The notes beneath the pieces are model-generated. The model was given only the letters and a program-made list of their open reading frames with translations. It ran no database searches and was not told the origin of the DNA. Made by a program: the position numbers and the translations under genes. From Magnetococcales bacterium DCbin4 (GTDB lineage: Bacteria > Pseudomonadota > Magnetococcia > Magnetococcales > UBA8363), in contig PEAN01000002.1 of the NCBI GenBank assembly GCA_002753735.1, forward strand, positions 93,641 to 152,649: 59,009 nt of DNA, in the 5' to 3' direction. Numbering within the stretch: position 1 is the first letter of the stretch; each line of letters starts with the position of its first letter. This document shows positions 1-7,793 of this stretch, one piece after another.

Positions 1-6
1 TTTTTC

Positions 7-24
7 TGAATGTCGACACGCCAA
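7..24. repeat. End fragment of the dispersed intergenic repeat family
   Basis: The bases tgaatgtcgacacgcc nearly match the terminal motif of the intergenic repeat found at 21761-21777 (tgaatgtcaacacgccc) and, inverted, at 16711-16727. The fragment lies a few bases beyond the stop codon of the exporter gene, as the copy at 21777 lies against a stop codon. The rest of the element would be outside the window. Confidence 0.5.
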
Positions 25-31
25 AATATTC

Positions 32-784
32 TTATAGAATATTTTCGGCAATCCAACGCAACAAAGATCCCAATACAATCATCAATCCCGATCCCCCCGA
101 AAAGACCAGTGCCAAACGTCGTAACCATTCTTTGTTGATCCTCGTCAACAGGCGATTGGACAGAGAAAATCCCAACAGAATGGCCGGTACGAACGACATC
201 CCTTGCCACGCTTCTTCCCAACCAAAACGGTCGATGACCGTCAATGAGGCCAGGGAAATGACAATGCCCAAGGTGAAAAATGCCCCCAGTGTGGCACGTA
301 ACCGTGATCCCGAAACATGCTGCAAGGCCAGAAGCATCGGTGGTCCCCCGGCGGAAGTCATCGTTCCCATCACCCCCGAAAGAAATCCGGCCGCACCCAA
401 TACCTTCTGGGAAGGGTGGAACGGACGTATGTTGAGGCTCATGATGGCCGCGACCACAATTAATAATCCCATGGTCGAAATCAAAAGTTGCGATGGCAAC
501 GCAACCATCGCCGCAGTACCAGCCAATGTACCTGCAATACGTCCCACCCAGGCCCAGCCGATATCCCGCCAATGGACTGCATGACGTTCTCGCCACCACG
601 TCAGGGAGGTCAGAAAAAAAGTGGCAAACATCATCGGTCCAGGAATCAATTCCGGCTTGATCAGCAGAAGCAATGGAGCCGCAATCAAGGCGATTCCAAA
701 ACCAATGGTTCCTTGAATCAAAGCACCGATTGCAACCGCAAACCACGCTGGCAGCAGTTGCAACCAAGGCATATCAATGAACAT
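32..784 (-). CDS. TauE/SafE-type sulfite/organosulfonate exporter family membrane protein
   Basis: A multi-spanning membrane protein of about 250 residues with the TauE/SafE (DUF81) look: two similar hydrophobic halves, an N-terminal GALIQGTIGFGIAL helix and a second-half SAGGPPMLLAL segment. Family members move small anions such as sulfite, sulfonates or sulfoacetate across the inner membrane. It is the last gene of a minus-strand run containing dsrA-dsrB-dsrL, so export or uptake of a sulfur oxyanion made by the Dsr pathway is a reasonable inference. The start is uncertain. The frame stays open to a GTG at 853, but that region overlaps two inverted repeats, so the ATG at 784 is used here; GTG at 829 is also possible. 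No clear ribosome site precedes any of them. Confidence 0.8.
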   Translation of the reverse strand: MFIDMPWLQLLPAWFAVAIGALIQGTIGFGIALIAAPLLLLIKPELIPGPMMFATFFLTSLTWWRERHAVHWRDIGWAWVGRIAGTLAGTAAMVALPSQLLISTMGLLIVVAAIMSLNIRPFHPSQKVLGAAGFLSGVMGTMTSAGGPPMLLALQHVSGSRLRATLGAFFTLGIVISLASLTVIDRFGWEEAWQGMSFVPAILLGFSLSNRLLTRINKEWLRRLALVFSGGSGLMIVLGSLLRWIAENIL

Positions 785-834
785 GTATGTCGGCAGGAAA
801 CTAAAGAAGGGAAGAAAGATAAAAATCACTTCGG

Positions 835-911
835 GTTGACAACGGGCCTGCACAATCGTCCAGACCCGTTGTCAACAAAGACCGGTGACCAGGAAGGAAC
901 TCCTGGTCACC
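835..911. terminator. Two inverted repeats between dsrL and the exporter gene
   Basis: Two perfect palindromes lie in the gap. GTTGACAACGGG (835-846) pairs with CCCGTTGTCAAC (865-876) across an 18-base loop. GGTGACCAGGA (884-894) pairs with TCCTGGTCACC (901-911) across a 6-base loop. Neither is followed by a strong T-run on the minus strand, so they may be an attenuator or an RNA-processing or stabilising structure after dsrL rather than a classical terminator. Confidence 0.45.
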
Positions 912-927
912 CATCTGAAGAGCTCTT

Positions 928-2805
928 CTACAATCCCATCCCCATCTGAATATAACCACAGGGACAGGCCAGATGACACACATGGCAACCATTGCACCGG
1001 GTGTAATCGGTGTGCATCACTTTGCCCTGAGGCCGTTTGAAGTCACGCTCGATGGCTTCTCTCGGGCAATAGATCCGGCATTGGTCACACACAAAGCAAA
1101 GACCACAACTCATGCAACGTTTGGATTCGGCCAGAGCCTGTTCAAAAGTGATGGTCTGGGTCGTTTCCTTGAACGTTTTGGTGGCTTCTTCAAGGGAAAT
1201 CTGAGTTTCTTCATTCCGCTTGGACGGAGGATAGAAACTCAAACGCATCTCGGAATGTTTCACCGGACGCGCCTTGTGCGGGGCGTTGATATTGTCACCA
1301 TTCAGAAAGGCATGAATGGCACGAGCCGCCATGCGACCATGTCCGACGGAACGGGTGGAAATACCCAAACCGATGACATCGCCACCCGCAAACACACCCG
1401 GGGTTCCGGTCGTGAAACTTTTATCGACCGACAACCAACCCCATTTGTCCGCCAGGGTCTCCATCCCTTGTTCCAGTTCTGGAACCTGGCCGATCCCCAT
1501 GATGATGGTGTCACATGCAATCACAAATTCAGATCCCGCCACTGGAACCGGGCGACGCCTGCCCGAACTGTCGGGAGCCCCGAGTTCCATGCGGATGCAT
1601 TTGACACCTGTCGCCCGTCCCCCTTCGGTGACAATTTCCACCGGAGCGGTGAGCAATTCAAAATGGATCCCTTCATGCTCCGCTTCGACCACATCCTTGG
1701 CGATGGCGGGCATTTCATCCTTGGTACGGCGATACAAAACCGTGACCTTGGTGTATTTGGAAACCCTGATGGCCGAACGGGCCGAATCCAGAGCCGTTTT
1801 TTCAATGGAAACCGTCTCTTCGTCGTGCTGTGCCTTTCTATCCACTGCCTCGCGGGCCTGATCGTAGGCATCCGCGTTCCCCGATGCCTCGGCAGCATCG
1901 AGTTCCGCCTGGAGCCGCAATGAAACGCGCGCGGCGTCCATGGCACTGTCACCACCACCGATGACGATCACCTGGGAACCGATTTCCACTTTGGCCCCCG
2001 AGTTGACCCGATTCAAAAAGCTGGCGGCAGTGAACACATTGGCGGAATTTTCCCCGGGGATGTTCATGACGCTGCCCTTGTGCGCCCCCAGGCCCAGAAA
2101 TACAGCGTCAAACTGTTTTCTGATCTCATCAAAAGAGATGTCCCGTCCAATGCGGGTGTTGCACTTCAGTTCCACCCCGAGATCGAGGATGTTCTGAACT
2201 TCCGCATCAAGGATATCGTCCGGAAGACGATAGGAGGGAATGCCATAACGGAGCATGCCACCCGTCTTCGCGAACGCCTCGAAAATGGTGACCTTGTGAC
2301 CTCTGCGTGCCAATTGATAGGCGCACGAAAGTCCCGCCGGTCCCGATCCCACGATCGCGACCTTCTTGCCCGACGATTTGTCGGTCAGCTTTTTGTATTT
2401 CAGCTTGCGGTTCAGGCCGTGGTCGCCAATGAACCGTTCCATGTTGTTGATGGCCACCGAACCATCGGTCAGATATTGCCGGTTGCATCCCGATTCGCAG
2501 GGATGGGGGCAGATCCGGCCATGAGTGGCGGGAAGCGGATTCTTGTCAGTCAACAGTTCCCAAGCCTGATCCATGGCCTGTTCATGGGAGATCTTGAACA
2601 TGCCCGCCTGGGCAATGGTCGTCAGATAACCCCGAATATCCTCACTGCTGGGACATGCATCCCGGCAGGGGGGAATTCTTTGAACATAGGTGGGACATTT
2701 CCAACTGGTGCCATTACGGACAACGATTTCTTCAGGTACAGGGCGCCTGAGCCTTGCTTCCAGATCTTCTCTGGAAACCTGATTCAAAATGGACGACTCT
2801 AGCAT
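928..2805 (-). CDS. dsrL: DsrL, NAD(P)H-linked iron-sulfur flavoprotein of the reverse Dsr pathway
   Basis: A 625-residue protein related to the small subunit of glutamate synthase. Order: an N-terminal cysteine-rich region (Cys37-Cys107), an FAD-binding GSGPAG motif (about 153-158), an NAD(P)-binding GGGDSA motif (about 283-288), a charged insertion at about 298-345 that simple GltD proteins lack, and a C-terminal ferredoxin-like domain (from about 564) with eleven cysteines. DsrL passes electrons between NAD(P)H and DsrAB and is diagnostic of sulfur-oxidising bacteria. It starts at ATG 2805 behind a GGGAGG site and follows dsrB by 43 bp. The usual dsrEFH, dsrC and dsrMKJOP genes are not in this window. 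Confidence 0.93.
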   Translation of the reverse strand: MLESSILNQVSREDLEARLRRPVPEEIVVRNGTSWKCPTYVQRIPPCRDACPSSEDIRGYLTTIAQAGMFKISHEQAMDQAWELLTDKNPLPATHGRICPHPCESGCNRQYLTDGSVAINNMERFIGDHGLNRKLKYKKLTDKSSGKKVAIVGSGPAGLSCAYQLARRGHKVTIFEAFAKTGGMLRYGIPSYRLPDDILDAEVQNILDLGVELKCNTRIGRDISFDEIRKQFDAVFLGLGAHKGSVMNIPGENSANVFTAASFLNRVNSGAKVEIGSQVIVIGGGDSAMDAARVSLRLQAELDAAEASGNADAYDQAREAVDRKAQHDEETVSIEKTALDSARSAIRVSKYTKVTVLYRRTKDEMPAIAKDVVEAEHEGIHFELLTAPVEIVTEGGRATGVKCIRMELGAPDSSGRRRPVPVAGSEFVIACDTIIMGIGQVPELEQGMETLADKWGWLSVDKSFTTGTPGVFAGGDVIGLGISTRSVGHGRMAARAIHAFLNGDNINAPHKARPVKHSEMRLSFYPPSKRNEETQISLEEATKTFKETTQTITFEQALAESKRCMSCGLCFVCDQCRIYCPREAIERDFKRPQGKVMHTDYTRCNGCHVCHLACPCGYIQMGMGL

Positions 2806-2848
2806 TAATGGATTCCTCCCGGAGTGAACAGGTTACCAAACAACCGCA

Positions 2849-3922
2849 TCAGAGTCGGAGCATGGCCGACCTGTTGAGCGTGGAAAGGGCTTCCGGGCTG
2901 TCATCGATGTGATACCGGGTAAAGGGGAAACCGGTCTTTTCAAAAAATCTTTGCCACCCGATCCTCTCGATCCATTCTCCGAGACGTTCCCAAGGTTTAC
3001 CACCCTCCTTGTACGCCTTCAAGATCGTCTTGACGGCTGCGGAAACTTCAGGCCACCGCGGGGGGTTGTTGGGGATTCCCCATACCGCCAATTTCATGAA
3101 GGTCGGTGCGCTACGGGCATTGGACATCTTGCCCCCGACCCAGATGGACAGGGTGTCGGTCTGGGCATCCCGGATTTCCATGCTGGGGCATTGTCCATGA
3201 CAGGCACCGCAATACATGCATTTTTCTTCAACGACTTCGACGGTTTCCATCCCGTTGATCGTCGCCGGACGAATGGCGGCGGCGGGGCAGATGGCGACCA
3301 CCTTCGGAAGTTCGCAGATTTGCATGTTTTTGTGGTTGATGCGCGGGGCATGGTGGTGTTGCACGATGATGGAAATATCACCATGGCTCGCACAGTTGAT
3401 CTGGCAGCATGAAGAGGAGATGTGGACCCGGTTGGGGAGTTGTTCGTTCTTGAAATCCTCAATCAGATCGTCCATCAACGCCTTCACCGAACCGGCAGCG
3501 TCCGATCCGGGCAGGTTGCAGTGCAGCCAACCCTGGGTGTGGGAAATGTTGGAAACCGACGGACCCGTACCGCCCAAAGGCCAGCCGAGTTCCTTCTCGA
3601 CCGCTTGGATCAGCGGGTCGAGATTTTCCTTCTTGCCCACCAGAAACTCGATGTTCGAGCGGGAGGTGAAACGAAGAAATCCTTCACAATACTTGTCGGC
3701 AATCGCACATACCTTGCGGACGGTATCTGCACTCATCGTCCTGGGGGATCCCGCCCGCACGGTGTAGAGCTTGTCACCGCTCTCGCCGACGTGAACAAGC
3801 ACACCCGGACGCAATCTTTCATGATAATCCCACTTGCCATAGTTCTTGGCCATCAGTGGGTGCAGATATTTCGTGTAGTCGGGAGCGCCCTGGTCCCGGG
3901 GCGCCAACGTGGTTTGACTCAT
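2849..3922 (-). CDS. dsrB: Dissimilatory sulfite reductase subunit beta
   Basis: 357 residues. The siroheme/[4Fe-4S] region contains SCCQINCASHGD (about 171-182), and the inserted ferredoxin domain follows with Cys212 and the CMYCGACHGQC cluster (about 235-245). DsrB pairs with DsrA in the cytoplasmic alpha2beta2 enzyme interconverting sulfite and protein-bound persulfide sulfur; next to DsrL the expected direction is oxidation to sulfite. It lies 56 bp after dsrA with a GGAG ribosome site upstream, in a dsrA-dsrB-dsrL operon. No missing cysteines or frameshifts were noticed. Confidence 0.95.
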   Translation of the reverse strand: MSQTTLAPRDQGAPDYTKYLHPLMAKNYGKWDYHERLRPGVLVHVGESGDKLYTVRAGSPRTMSADTVRKVCAIADKYCEGFLRFTSRSNIEFLVGKKENLDPLIQAVEKELGWPLGGTGPSVSNISHTQGWLHCNLPGSDAAGSVKALMDDLIEDFKNEQLPNRVHISSSCCQINCASHGDISIIVQHHHAPRINHKNMQICELPKVVAICPAAAIRPATINGMETVEVVEEKCMYCGACHGQCPSMEIRDAQTDTLSIWVGGKMSNARSAPTFMKLAVWGIPNNPPRWPEVSAAVKTILKAYKEGGKPWERLGEWIERIGWQRFFEKTGFPFTRYHIDDSPEALSTLNRSAMLRL

Positions 3923-3978
3923 AGTGCTGTCGACTCCTGTTTAATAATGATATTCCTGTTGGCGATGATGGCAGCAAC

Positions 3979-5247
3979 CTACATGGTTTCTCTGCCTTCC
4001 GACTCACGATTCCACACGGGTGGATTCTGCTGGCGTTCACCATCAAACCTGCTGGGTCCCAGTTCCTCGAACTTGATGTAGGAGGTCGTACGGGGACGGT
4101 TGATCATCCGGGGATCGGGTTCGATCTCGACACCCTTGAGGAAGGTCAGCATGCCGATGCGGTAAATGAACTCACCAATCCGTTCATGGTCCATGCCGTT
4201 GTCATTCCAGAATTCCCACACCTTTTCGACAAAGTCAGTGAAATTATCCCTGTCTTCATCGGTTTCAAGCTTGATGAACGGAATCAGGACCGCGCCCATG
4301 GTGTCGCCGATCTTGAGGGTCCGCTTGCCACCAACGAGAATGGTCGCCCCACGATCCTTGCCCGGCTTGAGGGCTTTATGCATGACGTTGATGCAGTGCA
4401 TGCAACGAACGCAATCACTGTTATCCACCACCAGTTCCTTTCCGCGAACCGACAGGCAGCGGGTGGGGCAACGGGTGAGGACGTTGTCGATCAAATATTC
4501 CATCCCCTTCTGGTCAATGAATTCGGCAACCTTCTTTTGGTCAACCTGCATGGCGCCCCGCCAGGTTCCGATGATGGGCATGTCGGAACGGACGATGGAG
4601 TTGGCGCAGTCGTTGGGGCAGCCAGAGAGTTTGAACTTGAATTTATAAACAAACTCAGGGCGGTGCAAATAGTGGATGAAGGTGTCGGTCAGGTGCTTGG
4701 TCATCTTCATGGTGTCGTAGCAGGCCATTTCGCAACGGGCCTGGCCGACGCAACATTGCAGGGTACGCATGGCTGCGCCCGACCCGCCAATGTCCCAGCC
4801 ATTGTTCATCAAATCTTCAGCGCATTGCAGGGAACCGGCATCGTCGAATCCCAGGAGGAGCACGTCACCCGACATGCCATGGAACTGCAGGATCCCCGCA
4901 CCATTCTTCTCGGCGATGTCGGCTAGGTCACGCAGGGCGTCGGTGCTGTAGACCCAGCCCGGGGGCTCGATCACGCGGACGGTGTGAAAGTTGGCCAGAC
5001 CGGGATATTTATCCGATTTGTCGGACCCCCGGGCGATGATGCCGCCGCCGTAACCGGGGGCGTTGATGATCTTGCCTTGCCAATAGTTCCATTTGGTTTG
5101 ATAGGATTCTTCCAACTGGTTGAGCAGCTGCGCAACAACTGGCCTTTTTTTGGAATACGCCTTCAGGTCAGTCACAAAACTTGGCCAATCGCCCGATTCC
5201 AGTTCATTGAGCATCGGGGTGTTCAAGGCCATTTCCTTAGCACTCAT
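3979..5247 (-). CDS. dsrA: Dissimilatory sulfite reductase subunit alpha
   Basis: 422 residues from the ATG at 5247, chosen because AAAGGAG lies 7 bases upstream; the reading frame continues to 5292 without a better site. The siroheme/[4Fe-4S] ligands are present as CCVGQARCEMAC (about 165-176) and GCPNDC (about 209-214), followed by ferredoxin-domain cysteines at about 260, 264, 279, 282 and 285. It is the catalytic partner of DsrB. The start codon overlaps the stop of the short upstream ORF in an ATGA arrangement, which suggests coupled translation. Confidence 0.95.
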   Translation of the reverse strand: MSAKEMALNTPMLNELESGDWPSFVTDLKAYSKKRPVVAQLLNQLEESYQTKWNYWQGKIINAPGYGGGIIARGSDKSDKYPGLANFHTVRVIEPPGWVYSTDALRDLADIAEKNGAGILQFHGMSGDVLLLGFDDAGSLQCAEDLMNNGWDIGGSGAAMRTLQCCVGQARCEMACYDTMKMTKHLTDTFIHYLHRPEFVYKFKFKLSGCPNDCANSIVRSDMPIIGTWRGAMQVDQKKVAEFIDQKGMEYLIDNVLTRCPTRCLSVRGKELVVDNSDCVRCMHCINVMHKALKPGKDRGATILVGGKRTLKIGDTMGAVLIPFIKLETDEDRDNFTDFVEKVWEFWNDNGMDHERIGEFIYRIGMLTFLKGVEIEPDPRMINRPRTTSYIKFEELGPSRFDGERQQNPPVWNRESEGRETM

Positions 5248-5507
5248 AAAATGACTCCTTTTAACTGTGTGAGATTGCTTTCCAGTGTGCATGCCCCGAC
5301 GAGAGCCGGCTCCACTTCAAGCGGCGTATCATGATCGGCTTGGATCACGGAATCTTTGGTATCGACGGATTCTACATGCCTGACGCATCCAAGACAACTT
5401 TGAAAGATCACATTCTCAATGTTTCGGCATTCAAGATTCCGCGAAATCTCAATCGCCCGATTCATGTGGTGACGGTGATGGTGTTCGTGTCCGCCAGGGA
5501 TGTTCAT
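5244..5507 (-). CDS. Possible small His/Cys-containing protein coupled to dsrA
   Basis: An 87-codon ORF whose TGA overlaps the dsrA ATG (ATGA). The N-terminus is His-rich (HEHHHRHH) and a CLGC pair occurs in the middle. No family is recognised and no good ribosome site precedes ATG 5507 or the internal ATG at 5465. The four-base overlap is the only positive argument. It could be a leader ORF that controls dsrA translation, or chance. It lies in the roughly 370-bp interval between the nitroreductase stop and dsrA, which otherwise holds nothing recognisable. Confidence 0.3.
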   Translation of the reverse strand: MNIPGGHEHHHRHHMNRAIEISRNLECRNIENVIFQSCLGCVRHVESVDTKDSVIQADHDTPLEVEPALVGACTLESNLTQLKGVIL

Positions 5508-5617
5508 GAACGGGTGATACGCTACTATGAAAAATTAACATACATGAGATAAAACGCAACCATTTTTACGGCATCGGGGCGATTCTTTTCTGCGGATCCA
5601 GCGCAAACACTATTGGA

Positions 5618-6457
5618 TCATTCGTTGAACCTGTCTGTAATCACTACGGTCTTTAAAAATAGTTGACCACCACGTGGAGGCGCCGCTTCCAACCTTTTGC
5701 CAACGGCGACTGCCATGACGATGCAATGGTCTGCCGGCAACCGGATCAGTTGGGCGGCCATGTCGAAGTCGAACCCGATCATGGGACAGGAATCCAATCC
5801 CATCCCTTTGGCGGCCAGCATCAAGGTTTGCGCCGCCAGTCCGCCCGAGCGCATCGCTTCATCCCGCTGGCGTTGCTCATGGTTGCGATAATACTGGTCC
5901 ATGTTGCGTACAATGCGGGTTCTGGCCTCTTCGACAGCATTCATCCAATAACGTTCCGGAGATTTTTTCCATGCCGCGAGATCGGCCAGGATCAATACCA
6001 GAAGTGGGGCATCGACGGCTTGGCCTTTGCCATGAAATGCCTTGGCCATTTCCTGGCGCAGTGCCGGATCGCGCAGCCAGAGCAAGCGCCAGTTTTGCAT
6101 GTTGAAGGCGGTCGGGGAAAGCAAGGTCAGACGGAACAGTTCCATGACCTGGGCGTCGCTCACGGGATGGTTCGGGTCAAATTTCTTAATGGCGCGCCGT
6201 TGTTCGATGGCATCAAAAACATCCATGCAGGTGCTTTGCCTTTGTTTACGGATGAATTCAACGAATTGGGACAATTCATGATCAGAGGCCATCTCATCGG
6301 CGCAGGCACATTGAATGGATCCGTAAATATGAATTTCACCGTCATCACGCAGGGCTGCTCCGCCATAGCCGCCGAATGCGACAAACAACCGTTCCAGTTC
6401 CGCTCTCTGAAACGTTCCGCGGGTGAGCCAGGTGATGATCTGTTGTTGGGCATTCAT
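5618..6457 (-). CDS. Nitroreductase family protein with an N-terminal extension
   Basis: About 279 residues. From roughly residue 80 onward it is an FMN-dependent nitroreductase-fold protein (FDAIEQRRAIKKFD near the start of the domain, a PTAFNMQNWRLLW segment and a C-terminal GMGLDSCPMIGFD loop). The first 80 residues ([19 protein letters not shown] and a CAC motif) are not part of the usual domain and are unassigned. ATG 6457 is preferred because GGAG lies 9 bases before it; the frame extends to 6472, where it overlaps the upstream stop by one base. It sits in the run leading into dsrA, so a redox role alongside Dsr is possible but unproven. Confidence 0.82.
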   Translation of the reverse strand: MNAQQQIITWLTRGTFQRAELERLFVAFGGYGGAALRDDGEIHIYGSIQCACADEMASDHELSQFVEFIRKQRQSTCMDVFDAIEQRRAIKKFDPNHPVSDAQVMELFRLTLLSPTAFNMQNWRLLWLRDPALRQEMAKAFHGKGQAVDAPLLVLILADLAAWKKSPERYWMNAVEEARTRIVRNMDQYYRNHEQRQRDEAMRSGGLAAQTLMLAAKGMGLDSCPMIGFDFDMAAQLIRLPADHCIVMAVAVGKRLEAAPPRGGQLFLKTVVITDRFNE

Positions 6458-6471
6458 GAAGGACGACTCCA

Positions 6472-7308
6472 TTACAGGGGCAGGGCGATCTGGTTGAGTT
6501 TACTCAGTTCTCCGGGTGGAATTTTCTTGATCCGTGTTCCGCCTCCCGGAAGTGGCGCCAATTCATAGGCATCAATGATTCTTCCATTCATATCGATCAA
6601 CCATGCGTGACTGATTCCCGCCTCAGTGGAGAGCAATGCCCGGGCTTCGCGCCGCGCCTTGTTGCGGCTCCCTTCGATGGCCACCGTGGAGTTGATCTTG
6701 CCATAGGTGCGGATGGTGAACGGGGGGGGACCGGGCAATGGCTTGGTGGTTGGTGATGACGAAATGGTTTCCTCGGTTGTGGGGGGTGCCAGGGGTTCGG
6801 TGATGGGTGATGTCGGGGTGGTTTCCTCGACCGTGGGGGGTGCCAGGGGTTCGGTGATGGGTGATGTCGGGGTGGTTTCCTCGACCGTGGGGGGCACCAA
6901 GGGTTCGGTGATGGGTGATGTCGGGATGGTTTCCTCGACCGTGGGGGGCACCAAGGGTTCGGTGATGGGTGATGTCGGGATGGTTTCCTCGACCGTGGGG
7001 GCTGTGGCAACAGGTACTTCTGGAGCCGGGGGCGTAGGAGCGGGTTCCACCATTTCCTGATTCAGACATCCCTGGAAATGCCCGTCGGCACGAACGCAGA
7101 AACAATGTTCAAAACCGGGATACCAATGACCATCCCCCATGGTGATTGCGGAGCCGTCCTTGAAAATGAACCGTTTCTTGCCAAACGCCTCTTCCACGCG
7201 AACCGCCTGCATACCGCACAGGGCATCGAGCAATTCTCCCCGGGACGTTTGAAACTGGTGGCCATCATGGTTGAATTGACGGGCAATGATGGCAGCGATG
7301 GTGTCCAT
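6472..7308 (-). CDS. Hypothetical protein with five PTVEETxPTSPITEPL repeats
   Basis: 278 residues, started at ATG 7308 because AAGGAG is six bases upstream. It has an N-terminal globular part (to about 90, with CFCVRADGHFQGC), a Pro/Thr/Glu-rich linker of five 18-residue repeats, and a C-terminal domain of about 80 residues with a SRNKARREARALL helix. There is no signal peptide or membrane helix. No family is recognised. The linker looks like a flexible spacer between two domains. It is co-directional with, and adjoins, the nitroreductase gene. Confidence 0.7.
   Translation of the reverse strand: MDTIAAIIARQFNHDGHQFQTSRGELLDALCGMQAVRVEEAFGKKRFIFKDGSAITMGDGHWYPGFEHCFCVRADGHFQGCLNQEMVEPAPTPPAPEVPVATAPTVEETIPTSPITEPLVPPTVEETIPTSPITEPLVPPTVEETTPTSPITEPLAPPTVEETTPTSPITEPLAPPTTEETISSSPTTKPLPGPPPFTIRTYGKINSTVAIEGSRNKARREARALLSTEAGISHAWLIDMNGRIIDAYELAPLPGGGTRIKKIPPGELSKLNQIALPL
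6725..7000. repeat. Tandem 54-bp repeat, five units
   Basis: The string ggtttcctcg recurs at 6766, 6820, 6874, 6928 and 6982, an exact 54-bp period. The units encode the 18-residue PTVEET/PTSPITEPL repeat of the minus-strand protein and are nearly identical at DNA level, which points to recent expansion. Confidence 0.9.
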
Positions 7309-7334
7309 GACCTTCTCCTTGGGGAAGGGTTTGA

Positions 7335-7697
7335 TCATTCAGGATGACGGGTCTTGAGTATCTTCATTTCCAACAGGATACGCAGCCGTTTTCGAAGAAA
7401 GACCCGGGTCAGTCGAAACCAGCGCCGGTGGCGGAACCGGTTGATCAGTCGGGTCTTTCCCGGGAAATCCAGCAGCAGAATGCCAAAAAATACCAGCACG
7501 AATCCAGGACCCGGGATCCCTGGAATGGAAAGAAACAAGCCGATGATGATGGAAATGATCCCCATGGCCTGGCGGATAAAAAAGGTTGCGACTCCAGTGG
7601 AAGGGTTCCACAGAGAAGAAATTCGCATCAGTTTTTCGGGAATCCTCGGAAGAGGCATCCTGTTTCCCTTCAAGGCTTGGTAAAGGATCCATTGCAT
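7335..7697 (-). CDS. Small PGPGW-type membrane protein
   Basis: About 120 residues with a hydrophobic stretch containing IPGIPGPGFVLVFFGILLL, the hallmark of the PGPGW putative transmembrane family, followed by an Arg-rich cytoplasmic tail (about ten Arg in 30 residues). The function of the family is unknown. ATG 7697 is chosen (GGAA ten bases upstream); ATG 7658 with AAGGG upstream is an alternative. It is divergent from the hybrid kinase at 7794 and leads the minus-strand run. Confidence 0.65.
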   Translation of the reverse strand: MQWILYQALKGNRMPLPRIPEKLMRISSLWNPSTGVATFFIRQAMGIISIIIGLFLSIPGIPGPGFVLVFFGILLLDFPGKTRLINRFRHRRWFRLTRVFLRKRLRILLEMKILKTRHPE

Positions 7698-7793
7698 GAT
7701 ACTTGATTTCCGTGTCGAAAGGCAGGAACCTGTCATGGTCCGTTCCCACGGCATTCAGGGTTCACCCTCTACTCCGGCAGGAAAGCCATCACC

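Noticed and set aside
973-1923. Long plus-strand ORF inside dsrL
   Set aside because: Antisense shadow of a well-recognised gene.
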